Shown here: positions 8,010 to 15,483 of the stretch, one piece after another
How positions within the stretch are numbered: position 1 is the stretch's first letter
Layout: each line of letters begins with the position of its first letter
Assembly (NCBI GenBank): GCA_018813725.1
Contig: JAHJBD010000111.1
Span: 1-17,690 of the forward strand
DNA from: Nanobdellota archaeon
GTDB taxonomy: Archaea > Nanobdellota > Nanobdellia > Woesearchaeales > JAHJBD01
Reading direction: 5' to 3'
Length of the DNA stretch: 17,690 nucleotides
Program-made: the position numbers and the translations under genes
Notes under the pieces: generated by a model
Told to the model about the DNA's origin: nothing
Database searches by the model: none
Seen by the model: the letters and a program-made list of their open reading frames with translations, nothing else

Positions 8010-9544
8010 AAGCCATAATATTAGCAGCTGGAATTGGGCGCAGACTGTATCCTATCACGGAAACAGTGCCTAAGTCAATGATTCAATTAAATGGAAAACC
8101 AATAATCCAATATAAAATTGATGCTTTAAAAGCTGCAGGTATACATGATATTGTTGTTGTTGTAGGCCACTTAAAAGAGGTGCTAAAGGCTTCATTACCA
8201 AAAGATATCACTATTATTTATAATGATAAGTTCAGGACTACAAATAATATGTATTCATTGTGGCTGGCAAGAGAACATACCAAAGATGGATTTATGCTAT
8301 TAAATGCAGATGTGATACATGATAATGAGATCATCAGGAGAGTTGTTGAGGCAGGTTATAGTCTAATCGCTGTTGATAGCAGTAGATCTAATATAAAAGA
8401 ACTTAATGTATCTTGTGACCAGAATCTAACCATCAATCGAGTTGAATTTAATCTTCCACAAGAAGTAATTTATGGGGAGAGTGCACAGATAATGAAGCTT
8501 GACAAAAATGATGCACAAGTATTCATGAGAAATGTCAACATGCAAATGGGCTTAGGAAAGTTAGATACTCCAGTAAGTGTCATACCTCAGGAACTTTTAA
8601 AGCATATGGACTTAAAAGCATTTGATATCAGCCAATATCAATGGAGAGAAATTGACGATCACTTTGATTTGAATATCGCAAGCATGGTCGCAAGAATGCT
8701 AGAAAAAAAGCATTCTTTAAAAGGCGAGGTTACCCTGATTACAGGGGCGGCTGGCGGTATTGGAAGCGAAATATGCAATATATTGGCTGATCTAGGCTCA
8801 GATATCATAATGGCTGATAGGAATCAGGATAAGCTTATAATCCTGAAGGAAAAGCTAAGAAGAAAACATGTCAAAGTGCATATAATCAATATTGACATAA
8901 GTTCAGAACTAAGCATAAGCCAGTGTATTGACCAGATATTCAAGAAGGTTGGGTTTCTAAATATGGTTGTACATGGCGCCGGATTCTTCAGCCCTTTTAA
9001 CCTTGATGATATCCCGGCTAAAGACCAGAGTGAATTATTTATAGCTAATATTTTTGGGCCATATATGCTATCAGAAAAAATACTCGAACATTGGACACAC
9101 AAGCCAGGTAAAAAGAAAATGCTTTACATATCTTCTATTGCCGGACTAGAGAATAATCCTCAAAAAAGACAGGCTTATGCATTCTCAAAGCGAATGAATA
9201 TTGAAATATTCCACAGAAATATAACAAAATTTGCCAATCAAAAGATTGACTTTGTCTGCGCCTGTCCAGGACCTACAAATACAAAAATGTGGAAAAAGGT
9301 ATGCAAGACTATTGCAGAATATGAAGATATTACCCCTGAAGAAGTATTAGATAAGTATCAGAGAAGCAGCTCAAACAGGGTATGGGAGCCCAGGGATACT
9401 GCATATGCCATAGTGGACTGCTTGATTGGGGGAAAGAATGGTGAACTATTTAATATTGACAACCATTCAATAATCAAGTATAATCCAGATTATAATACTA
9501 AAGAATTAATGTCAATCATCAATTCAATGAGATTCATACCTTAA
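8006..9544 (+). CDS. Fusion of LicC-like nucleotidyltransferase and short-chain dehydrogenase
   Basis: A 512-residue two-domain enzyme. Residues 1-235 form a GT-A-like nucleotidyltransferase: MKAIILAAGIGRRL, PKSM (22-25), TTNNMYSLW (78-86, as in LicC-type phosphocholine cytidylyltransferases), the metal Asp in LNADV (D102), and a second acidic site WREIDDHFDL (213-222). Residues 238-512 form a short-chain dehydrogenase: cofactor motif TGAAGGIG (246-253), catalytic Ser376/377, and Tyr391-x3-Lys395 in YAFSK. It resembles in logic the bacterial bifunctional Bcs1/Acs1 enzymes, which reduce ribulose 5-phosphate and make CDP-ribitol, but here the transferase half is LicC-like rather than IspD-like. 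The likely product is a CDP-activated alcohol or alditol (inference). The 3' end overlaps the convergent phosphotransferase gene by 21 bases. Confidence 0.87.
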   Translation: MKAIILAAGIGRRLYPITETVPKSMIQLNGKPIIQYKIDALKAAGIHDIVVVVGHLKEVLKASLPKDITIIYNDKFRTTNNMYSLWLAREHTKDGFMLLNADVIHDNEIIRRVVEAGYSLIAVDSSRSNIKELNVSCDQNLTINRVEFNLPQEVIYGESAQIMKLDKNDAQVFMRNVNMQMGLGKLDTPVSVIPQELLKHMDLKAFDISQYQWREIDDHFDLNIASMVARMLEKKHSLKGEVTLITGAAGGIGSEICNILADLGSDIIMADRNQDKLIILKEKLRRKHVKVHIINIDISSELSISQCIDQIFKKVGFLNMVVHGAGFFSPFNLDDIPAKDQSELFIANIFGPYMLSEKILEHWTHKPGKKKMLYISSIAGLENNPQKRQAYAFSKRMNIEIFHRNITKFANQKIDFVCACPGPTNTKMWKKVCKTIAEYEDITPEEVLDKYQRSSSNRVWEPRDTAYAIVDCLIGGKNGELFNIDNHSIIKYNPDYNTKELMSIINSMRFIP

Positions 9545-10276
9545 TTTCTTATCAACCTTGTTCAGCTGGCGCACCTGAGAATATACCTTTCTCAAAAGCT
9601 CGGCAGAGAATACAAGAAAATGGACAACCAACCCTATATGTGATATATTAAAGAGTACTGTAAAGAAAAGGATATTAAATGGATGTTCGATCCTAAACCA
9701 TTCAAATAATGCGACAGCAAACTTGTTTTTGCTGTACCTTAGCGAATAATCAGGGCTGTCCAGAATATCCACAACATCTTTAACATTGGAAATCCCGTAA
9801 ATGAAGGGGTTAAATGTAAGCAGTTTTGTGTATACATATATTATGGTTGCGGCAAATCCAACTATCAGCCACGCAATCGAACCATGCTGTTTAGCAACAC
9901 CTATCGACAAGCAGACAAACATAAGGGGTATAGTGATATAATGCATGATTTGGTCAAAGAATAATCCAGTAAATGATTGGATTTTTCGATATCTTGCAAT
10001 GTGACCATCAACTGCGTCCAAAAAGATTGCAAATTGGTAGATGGTAAGTGCTAAAAGAATACCCAAGTAGTTACCTTTAAGAAAAAGGAAACATGAAAAG
10101 AACTGTATGGCTCCCCATAATAGAGTAACCTGATTTGGAGTAATTTTTGTGTGCAGAAAAAGCCAGGTAATTGGGAATGCAACCTCATGTATTAGTCTTT
10201 GCCTGATACCTAGCTTATAGGTCCTTTTGCATTTATCTTTCATCTCTTTGAATGAGTCATCCAGTTTTACAAACAT
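9524..10276 (-). CDS. CDP-alcohol phosphotransferase-like membrane protein (last Asp replaced by His)
   Basis: A 250-residue polytopic membrane protein of the CDP-alcohol phosphatidyltransferase family, which joins a CDP-activated group to a hydroxyl and releases CMP. The N-terminal TPNQVTLLW segment (46-54) and the motif D87-x2-D90-G91-x2-A94-R95-x8-G104-x3-D108-x3-H112 are visible. The family normally has a fourth Asp where this protein has His112; that Asp is considered the catalytic base. The donor may be the CDP-alcohol made by the convergent NTase-SDR gene, or CDP-amidate from the operon at 11145; this is inference. It is a paralogue of the protein at 16974-17684: both share the N-terminal TPNQ motif and a PFNIL segment near the C terminus. 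The ATG at 10276 sits about 27 bases from a strong TATA box. Confidence 0.85.
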   Translation of the reverse strand: MFVKLDDSFKEMKDKCKRTYKLGIRQRLIHEVAFPITWLFLHTKITPNQVTLLWGAIQFFSCFLFLKGNYLGILLALTIYQFAIFLDAVDGHIARYRKIQSFTGLFFDQIMHYITIPLMFVCLSIGVAKQHGSIAWLIVGFAATIIYVYTKLLTFNPFIYGISNVKDVVDILDSPDYSLRYSKNKFAVALFEWFRIEHPFNILFFTVLFNISHIGLVVHFLVFSAELLRKVYSQVRQLNKVDKKLRYESH

Positions 10277-10297
10277 AGGGATAACAGAATTTGAGCC

Positions 10298-10308
10298 TAT
10301 TTATATAC
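10298..10308 (-). promoter_or_regulatory. TATA box of the phosphotransferase gene
   Basis: On the minus strand the sequence reads GTATATAAATA, centred about 27 bases before the ATG at 10276. This is a near-ideal archaeal TATA box at leaderless spacing. It lies just past the stop codon of the MBL-fold gene, so the two minus-strand genes can be transcribed separately. Confidence 0.6.
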
Positions 10309-10310
10309 TT

Positions 10311-11054
10311 TTACAACTTAATTACATCCAAATTATTAGGGATAATTGCGTTAACTCCTGATTTGGAGATATGGTTTAGGATAACATGAGTATCTCTTCT
10401 GGTCTGTTTCTTGATATGTATTAAGGCCAGGCATTTGATCCTTGTTTTATCTGCAATTTTAAGTAAGGCCCCAATTCCTGAATGGTTAGCTGATCCAGTT
10501 CTAAGATGATATGCATCATGAATGACAAGATCTGCGCCCTGATATAGCTCCTTCGTATCTGGATTAAAGTTACCATCTCCACTATAACATATTGCTTTTC
10601 CCTGTTCAGATATGCGTACTGCAAAATTTATTGATGAATGTGAGGTCTTGGCAAAATTCATAAGTATACCTTCTACTTTGATCTCTTGGTTTGCATCTGC
10701 CTCTTTGAAATCAATCTCATATCCGAATTTAGCCAAGAACCCTTCATATCCTAATTCTATCAAGCTAAGGATCATATGCTTTGAACCTTTAGGTGAGATT
10801 ATCATCAATGGTTTAGTACGTCCATCACTCCACATTTTTGTAAGCAGGGCAGGCAAAGCAAAATAATGATCTGCATGCGTATGGCTGATGTATATTATAT
10901 CTAAAAAATTGGGGTCAGAGCAATATTTCCAAAACTGTGATGTTATGGCAAAACCACAATCTAACATAATGTTGGTATTTGATCGTATGATAATTGAACT
11001 ATTTAAAAAATCTTCATCAAAGGCTTCACCAACTCCCAAAAACACAATTTCCAT
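10311..11054 (-). CDS. MBL-fold metallohydrolase (RNase Z/PhnP-like)
   Basis: A 247-residue metallo-beta-lactamase-fold hydrolase. The metal site motif HTHADH is at 58-63. Further ligand candidates are the His in KTSHSSINF, the Asp in YSGDG and the late LIHIKK His. The opening MEIVFLGVGEAF is typical of RNase Z and related phosphodiesterases. RNase Z proper carries extra features that I cannot confirm here, so the substrate could be tRNA precursors, a cyclic nucleotide or a small phosphodiester. The ATG at 11054 is preferred over the TTG at 11063 because it gives the family N-terminus and fits the TATA box at 11077-11086. It is divergent from the phosphoramidate operon, which may or may not be functional linkage. 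Confidence 0.85.
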   Translation of the reverse strand: MEIVFLGVGEAFDEDFLNSSIIIRSNTNIMLDCGFAITSQFWKYCSDPNFLDIIYISHTHADHYFALPALLTKMWSDGRTKPLMIISPKGSKHMILSLIELGYEGFLAKFGYEIDFKEADANQEIKVEGILMNFAKTSHSSINFAVRISEQGKAICYSGDGNFNPDTKELYQGADLVIHDAYHLRTGSANHSGIGALLKIADKTRIKCLALIHIKKQTRRDTHVILNHISKSGVNAIIPNNLDVIKL

Positions 11055-11076
11055 AAATAACAAATAAAATTGATCG

Positions 11077-11086
11077 ATTTATAAAG
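11077..11086 (-). promoter_or_regulatory. TATA box of the MBL-fold gene
   Basis: On the minus strand the sequence reads CTTTATAAAT, centred about 27 bases from the ATG at 11054. It supports that start and a leaderless transcript. It shares a 90-base divergent promoter region with the glutamine kinase operon. Confidence 0.55.
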
Positions 11087-11110
11087 ATAGTTATTCATTC
11101 AAGGGATAAT

Positions 11111-11120
11111 CTTATAAATA
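11111..11120 (+). promoter_or_regulatory. TATA box of the glutamine kinase operon
   Basis: CTTATAAATA is centred about 29 bases before the ATG at 11145, consistent with transcription starting at or just before the start codon. The inverted repeat at 11122-11138 falls between it and the predicted transcription start. Confidence 0.6.
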
Positions 11121-11121
11121 C

Positions 11122-11138
11122 TACTAGTTTTACTAGTA
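11122..11138. promoter_or_regulatory. Candidate operator: perfect inverted repeat
   Basis: TACTAGT-TTT-ACTAGTA: two 7-base arms that are exact reverse complements, with a 3-base spacer, lying right after the TATA box and before the ATG. A protein bound here would block RNA polymerase entry. The gene directly downstream encodes an AbrB-like DNA-binding segment at its N terminus, so autoregulation is plausible but unproven. Confidence 0.5.
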
Positions 11139-11144
11139 AATATC

Positions 11145-14090
11145 ATGAGAAAAAAAGTATGGAGAAATAAGTCAAACGGACAGCTATGTATAACTATACC
11201 CAGTAGCTCAGGCATTCATGAAGGAGATATAATTGAAGTGAAGAAAAGTCAGATGAAAACAATCTCATATAGTGTTGTAGTTGGAGATCTTTTTCACTAT
11301 GGACACCTAAAATCGGCTCAATTTGGCAAGTCAATATCAGACTATAATATTTGTGGAGTCCTAACTGATTCAGCAGTTGAAAAATACAGGATTAAGCCTA
11401 TTGCTAATGTCAAAGAAAGAAAGGCAATATACTCTAATCTAAACTGTGTGGATAAGGTAATGATCCAAAACGATCGAGATCCAACTGAGAACCTTATCAA
11501 GATACATGAAGAATTCCCTGATGCCAAGATAATATTGATCCATGGATCTGATCTGAAGTATATTCATGGATCAGAGTACATCAAAAAAATTGGCGGAGAA
11601 GTTATCAAACACCCATATTATGAAAGATTATCTACTTTTAAGATAATTAACCAAATAATTGCTAACAAAGATAAATATAAAGATATCACTGATTTTGCAT
11701 CTGTGATTTCCGGTACAGAAAAAATTGACTCTGAATATGAAAAAGGCAACAAGGTGATAATCTCCACCAAAGCTGATACTCTTCAAGCTTTGAAACCTTT
11801 GCTTAAGAGATCTAAGATTGAAGAGATATATGTCTTTACAATTCCAGATTGGAAAAACAAGAAGGAAATAGTAATAAAGGATATACAAGAAAAGTTTTCT
11901 GGAGATATTATTGTGCGAAGCTCTGCTGTAAGTGAAGACACGCTTGATAACTCAATGGCAGGTTTCTTTGATAGTGTATTGAATGTTGATGCAAAAGATG
12001 AAAAGGAGATTGAGAAAGCAATAAAACATGTTGCGTCAACATACAAATCAAAAGGATTTGAAAGTTCTTTCAACCAGATACTGATACAGGAACAGACAAA
12101 AGATATCGTCATGAGCGGGGTTCTATTCACAAGGACGCTAGAACAAGCATCCCCATATTATGTAATCAACTATGATGATACAACTGGTGAAACAGACACA
12201 GTAACAAAAGGGTTAGAGAACAAGACAATCAAGATATCACATTTTGCAAAGGATGTGCCAAAAGAACTTGAGCATGTGCTAGAAGCTGTGAAAGAAATAG
12301 AGGAGCTTGTGCCTGGAATGGGGCTTGATATTGAATTTGCAGTTACCAAAACCGGTGAAGTTGTAATATTCCAGGTTAGGCCTTTAACACTTAGCTATGG
12401 TGCTATAAAGAATGACAATTTGGTCGCAGGAAGATTGGATGAGCTGAAGAAAAGGTTATTGGGACTTTCTAATCCAAGAAAACATCTATCTGGCAACAGA
12501 ACTTTCCTGGCAGATATGCCAGACTGGAATCCTGCTGAGATCATAGGCGACCAGCCGAACTATCTTGATTATTCTTTATATGATTACATCATCACAGATA
12601 GTGCATGGCATGAAGCTAGGACTTCTCAAGGATATTATAATGTTAATCCAGCAAAGCTTGTGGTGCTGTTAGGAAATAAGCCGTATATAGATGTGAGGAA
12701 CAGCTTTAATTCATTTGTCCCTGCTTCTGTGTCAGCAGGCCTTAAAGATAAGTTGGTTGATTTTTATCTTAAGAAACTTGAGAAGAACCCGGATATGCAG
12801 GACAAGGTTGAGTTTGAAGTATTATATACTTGTTATGACCTTGGGTTTGATGCCAGATCAAAAGAGCTTTTGGATGTAGGGCTTGGCGCGAAGGAGATTG
12901 CTGAGCTTAGGAAGTCATTGGTTGATTTAACAAACAAGATAATAATAGATTCAAAGGTAAGTATAAAAGAGGATTTGGCAAGATTAAAGGAATTGGAAGA
13001 AAACAGGGCGAGGGTTCAAGCACCTAGCGATTCAATAACAGAAACCATACGCAAAGCTAGATTTCTGCTTGATGACTGCAGGGAAAAAGGGACTGTGGAG
13101 TTTTCTCGTTTGGCGAGGCTTGGTTTTATCGGAAAGATCATATTGAAAAGCCTCGTTGTTAAAGGAGTGATTGATCAGGAGCTATATGATAAGTTTATGA
13201 ACTCCATAAGTACAGTAGCAAAAGGCATCAATGAAGACTTTATCCTTATGGGTTCTGGCAAGATGCCTAAAGAAGAGTTTGTCAAGAAGTATTATCATCT
13301 TAGGCCTGGTTCTTATGATATAACCAGCTTGAGGTATGCATCTAATCCAGAACTAATCAAGACAATGGATAGTGAGGTTTCTGTCAAGTGTTATGATAAG
13401 TTCTGTCTGGATATTGTTACTGAGCAAAGGATCACTGATGAGCTTAAGGAACATGGGCTTAAATTCAATGCGCAAGAGCTCTTGGAATTTGTCAGGGCTT
13501 CACTTGAAGCAAGAGAGTATTCAAAATTTGAGTTTACAAAGAACCTAAGCGATGCCATAGAAAATATTGCGATTGCTGGCGAAAAGATGGGATTTACAAG
13601 AAAAGAGCTTGCAATGCTTGGAGTTGAAGAGTTATTCTTGCCTATCGAGGACAGAAACGAACTTACTAATGCTTGGAAAATGGCAATAGAGAAAAGAAAT
13701 AAGGAAAGGGAACTTAACAGTAAGATATTGCTACCGCCGATAGTGTTTAGTCCCTCTGACCTGGAAGTTGTAAGATATTACAATCCAAGACCTAATTACA
13801 TAACTCAGAAGAAAGTTAATGGTGAACTGGCATTGATAACTGAAGGGAATAAGGATATCAAGGACAAGATAGTGATGATAGAGAACGGTGACCCAGGATA
13901 TGACTGGATATTCACCAGGAATATCGCCGGATTAATAACAAAGTATGGGGGAGTAGCTTCACATATGTCAATAAGATGCGCTGAATTTGGTATTCCGGCA
14001 GCTATAGGTTGCGGAGTATTGTATGATCAACTGATAGGAGCTAAAGCAGTTACGATGGATTGCGCTGCAAAGAAAATCACAAAATGTTAG
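11145..14090 (+). CDS. AbrB-like/cytidylyltransferase/L-glutamine kinase fusion (Cj1418-like)
   Basis: A 981-residue multidomain enzyme. Residues 1-34 resemble a SpoVT/AbrB DNA-binding fold (NGQLCITIPSSSGI, then HEGDIIEV). Residues 38-175 are an HxGH-type cytidylyltransferase domain (GDLFHYGH, 47-54; ERLSTFKI, 160-167, corresponding to the RTxGISTT region). Residues about 200-415 are a PEP-synthase-type ATP-grasp domain (VRSSAVSEDT, 257-266; FQVRPLT, 409-415). A middle domain with DMPDWNPAEIIG (457-468) and PYIDVRNSFNSF (513-524) is the hallmark of the glutamine kinase group. A phosphohistidine swivel domain closes the protein, with His940 in GGVASHMS. Campylobacter jejuni Cj1418 uses the last three parts to phosphorylate the amide nitrogen of L-glutamine. 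Cj1418, as I recall it, lacks the first two parts. Assignment is from recalled family motifs, strengthened by the two following genes; it overlaps the next gene by 7 bases. Confidence 0.85.
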   Translation: MRKKVWRNKSNGQLCITIPSSSGIHEGDIIEVKKSQMKTISYSVVVGDLFHYGHLKSAQFGKSISDYNICGVLTDSAVEKYRIKPIANVKERKAIYSNLNCVDKVMIQNDRDPTENLIKIHEEFPDAKIILIHGSDLKYIHGSEYIKKIGGEVIKHPYYERLSTFKIINQIIANKDKYKDITDFASVISGTEKIDSEYEKGNKVIISTKADTLQALKPLLKRSKIEEIYVFTIPDWKNKKEIVIKDIQEKFSGDIIVRSSAVSEDTLDNSMAGFFDSVLNVDAKDEKEIEKAIKHVASTYKSKGFESSFNQILIQEQTKDIVMSGVLFTRTLEQASPYYVINYDDTTGETDTVTKGLENKTIKISHFAKDVPKELEHVLEAVKEIEELVPGMGLDIEFAVTKTGEVVIFQVRPLTLSYGAIKNDNLVAGRLDELKKRLLGLSNPRKHLSGNRTFLADMPDWNPAEIIGDQPNYLDYSLYDYIITDSAWHEARTSQGYYNVNPAKLVVLLGNKPYIDVRNSFNSFVPASVSAGLKDKLVDFYLKKLEKNPDMQDKVEFEVLYTCYDLGFDARSKELLDVGLGAKEIAELRKSLVDLTNKIIIDSKVSIKEDLARLKELEENRARVQAPSDSITETIRKARFLLDDCREKGTVEFSRLARLGFIGKIILKSLVVKGVIDQELYDKFMNSISTVAKGINEDFILMGSGKMPKEEFVKKYYHLRPGSYDITSLRYASNPELIKTMDSEVSVKCYDKFCLDIVTEQRITDELKEHGLKFNAQELLEFVRASLEAREYSKFEFTKNLSDAIENIAIAGEKMGFTRKELAMLGVEELFLPIEDRNELTNAWKMAIEKRNKERELNSKILLPPIVFSPSDLEVVRYYNPRPNYITQKKVNGELALITEGNKDIKDKIVMIENGDPGYDWIFTRNIAGLITKYGGVASHMSIRCAEFGIPAAIGCGVLYDQLIGAKAVTMDCAAKKITKC

Positions 14091-14698
14091 TAGCAATATC
14101 ACAAAGGCATGAGAAGAACAAGCATGGGGACTATGTGGATAGTCTGGAGAATAACTATGTGGATTATTTTTCTAAGTTTGGTATAAGATTTATGGTTATA
14201 CCTAATACTTGTGATGCAGATTATTATCTTGATAATTTTCCTATTGAAGGTGTGATTTTTTCTGGAGGAAATGATATTGTTGGATATGGTGACAATGCTT
14301 CTGAATCAAGGGATGCAACTGAGCGAAAAATTTTGGACATCGCTATTGAGCGTAAGTTGCCTGTTTTAGGCATATGCAGAGGAATGCAGTTTATCAATAT
14401 ATATTTTGGAGGTAGCCTGAAAAAGATTGATGACCATATTAGAGTCAACCATAAGATAAAAATAGATGGTATTGGCTTAAAAAAAGTTAATTCTTATCAT
14501 GGTATTGGCATCACTAAAGAACTGTTATCTTCTTCTCTTAAGGCTTTTGCTATGTATGGGGAGGTTATTGAAGGTATATATCATCCCTCTCTTCCGATAG
14601 CAGGCATCGAATGGCATCCTGAAAGGCCTTCACCAGATAGTGAGATTAACGAGAAGATCATTAAGGCGTTTGTTGACAGGGAGATATATTGGAGATGA
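14084..14698 (+). CDS. Class I glutamine amidotransferase-like gamma-glutamyl-CDP-amidate hydrolase (Cj1417-like)
   Basis: A 204-residue protein of the peptidase C26/class I glutamine amidotransferase fold. The nucleophile is the Cys in GICRGMQF, with the His-x-Glu pair in IEWHPERP completing the triad. Such folds hydrolyse gamma-glutamyl amides. In C. jejuni the homologue Cj1417 cleaves CDP-L-glutamine to L-glutamate plus cytidine diphosphoramidate. Alone, this protein could be called a PuuD-like gamma-glutamyl-GABA hydrolase; its position between a Cj1418-like kinase and a Cj1416-like cytidylyltransferase makes the CDP-amidate role much more likely. The ATG at 14084 (MLVAISQRH) is chosen over the in-frame TTG at 14060 because it begins exactly at the conserved first strand. 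It overlaps the kinase gene by 7 bases and the next gene by 4. Confidence 0.86.
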   Translation: MLVAISQRHEKNKHGDYVDSLENNYVDYFSKFGIRFMVIPNTCDADYYLDNFPIEGVIFSGGNDIVGYGDNASESRDATERKILDIAIERKLPVLGICRGMQFINIYFGGSLKKIDDHIRVNHKIKIDGIGLKKVNSYHGIGITKELLSSSLKAFAMYGEVIEGIYHPSLPIAGIEWHPERPSPDSEINEKIIKAFVDREIYWR

Positions 14699-15483
14699 AA
14701 GCGATAATCCTTGCAGCAGGCATGGGGACCCGTTTAGGGAAGTACACAGAAAGCCTGCCAAAAGGGATGCTGGAGTTTAACGGTAAGCCATTGATACAAT
14801 GGCAGGTTGATACTCTTCGAGCTTGTGGCATCAATGACATTGTAATTGTCAAAGGGTATGTACCTGATAAAATCAATATTTCCAGAGTTAAGTATTATGA
14901 AAATAAAGATTATGCCAGCACAAACATGGTAGAGACATTATTTTGCGCTGAAGAAGAGATGGATGATGAGATATTGGTGTGTTATGCAGATATCCTGTAT
15001 GAGAAAAGGATAATCAATAAGATACTTAAAAGCAAAGTGGATATTGGAGTTACTGTGGATAAGGATTATTGGGATTATTGGAAAGCGAGGCTGGATAATC
15101 CAAAAGAAGATACTGAGAGTCTTGTCATAGAAGATGGAAGGATAGTTGAACTAGGGGATACTGAATGTAGTCTAGACAAAGCTAGTGTTCGGTATGTTGG
15201 GTTGATAAAATTCTCAAAAAAAGGTTTGGAGGCATTGAAGAAGGTGTATCATGAGAATAAAGAGAAATATTTTGATAACTTGGGAAAGTGGAAAAGGTCA
15301 AAATGTTTTAAGGAAGCTTACATGACTTGTATTTTACAGGCGTTGATCGATGCTGGCTATAGGATTGATCCGATTATTATCAAACATGGTTGGTTGGAGT
15401 TTGATACTGTTGAAGATTATGATAAGTATAATCTGTGGTTAAAAAATGGCAACCTATCTGGATTTTTTGATCAATCCAGTTAG
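14695..15483 (+). CDS. CTP:phosphoglutamine cytidylyltransferase (Cj1416-like)
   Basis: A 262-residue GT-A-like nucleotidyltransferase. It begins MKAIILAAGMGTRLG, with PKGM shortly after, TNMVETLFCA in place of the LicC TNNMYSLW, the metal Asp in CYADILY, and WLEFDTVEDYDKY as second acidic site. The TNMV-TLFCA, VTVDKDYWDYWKARLDNP and late IDAGYRI parts resemble Cj1416, which converts L-glutamine phosphate and CTP to CDP-L-glutamine. This resemblance is from memory of the family. Position as third gene reproduces the Cj1418-1417-1416 order. It differs clearly from the other nucleotidyltransferase in the window (8006), so substrates probably differ. The ATG at 14695 overlaps the preceding stop (ATGA). 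The 3' end overlaps the convergent flippase gene by 30 bases. Confidence 0.86.
   Translation: MKAIILAAGMGTRLGKYTESLPKGMLEFNGKPLIQWQVDTLRACGINDIVIVKGYVPDKINISRVKYYENKDYASTNMVETLFCAEEEMDDEILVCYADILYEKRIINKILKSKVDIGVTVDKDYWDYWKARLDNPKEDTESLVIEDGRIVELGDTECSLDKASVRYVGLIKFSKKGLEALKKVYHENKEKYFDNLGKWKRSKCFKEAYMTCILQALIDAGYRIDPIIIKHGWLEFDTVEDYDKYNLWLKNGNLSGFFDQSS

Noticed and set aside
11055..11063. TTG at 11063 as the start of the MBL-fold gene
   Set aside because: The ATG at 11054 gives the usual family N-terminus and correct TATA spacing.
14060..14083. TTG at 14060 as the start of the amidotransferase gene
   Set aside because: It would add eight residues from inside the kinase gene; the ATG at 14084 begins directly at the conserved MLVAISQR strand.
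11145..14090. Plain phosphoenolpyruvate synthase or pyruvate phosphate dikinase
   Set aside because: There is no C-terminal PEP-binding TIM-barrel domain after the phosphohistidine domain, the middle domain carries the glutamine kinase hallmark, and the two following genes complete the CDP-amidate pathway.
14084..14698. PuuD-type gamma-glutamyl-GABA hydrolase of putrescine degradation
   Set aside because: The fold is the same, but no other putrescine gene is present and the neighbours match Cj1418 and Cj1416.
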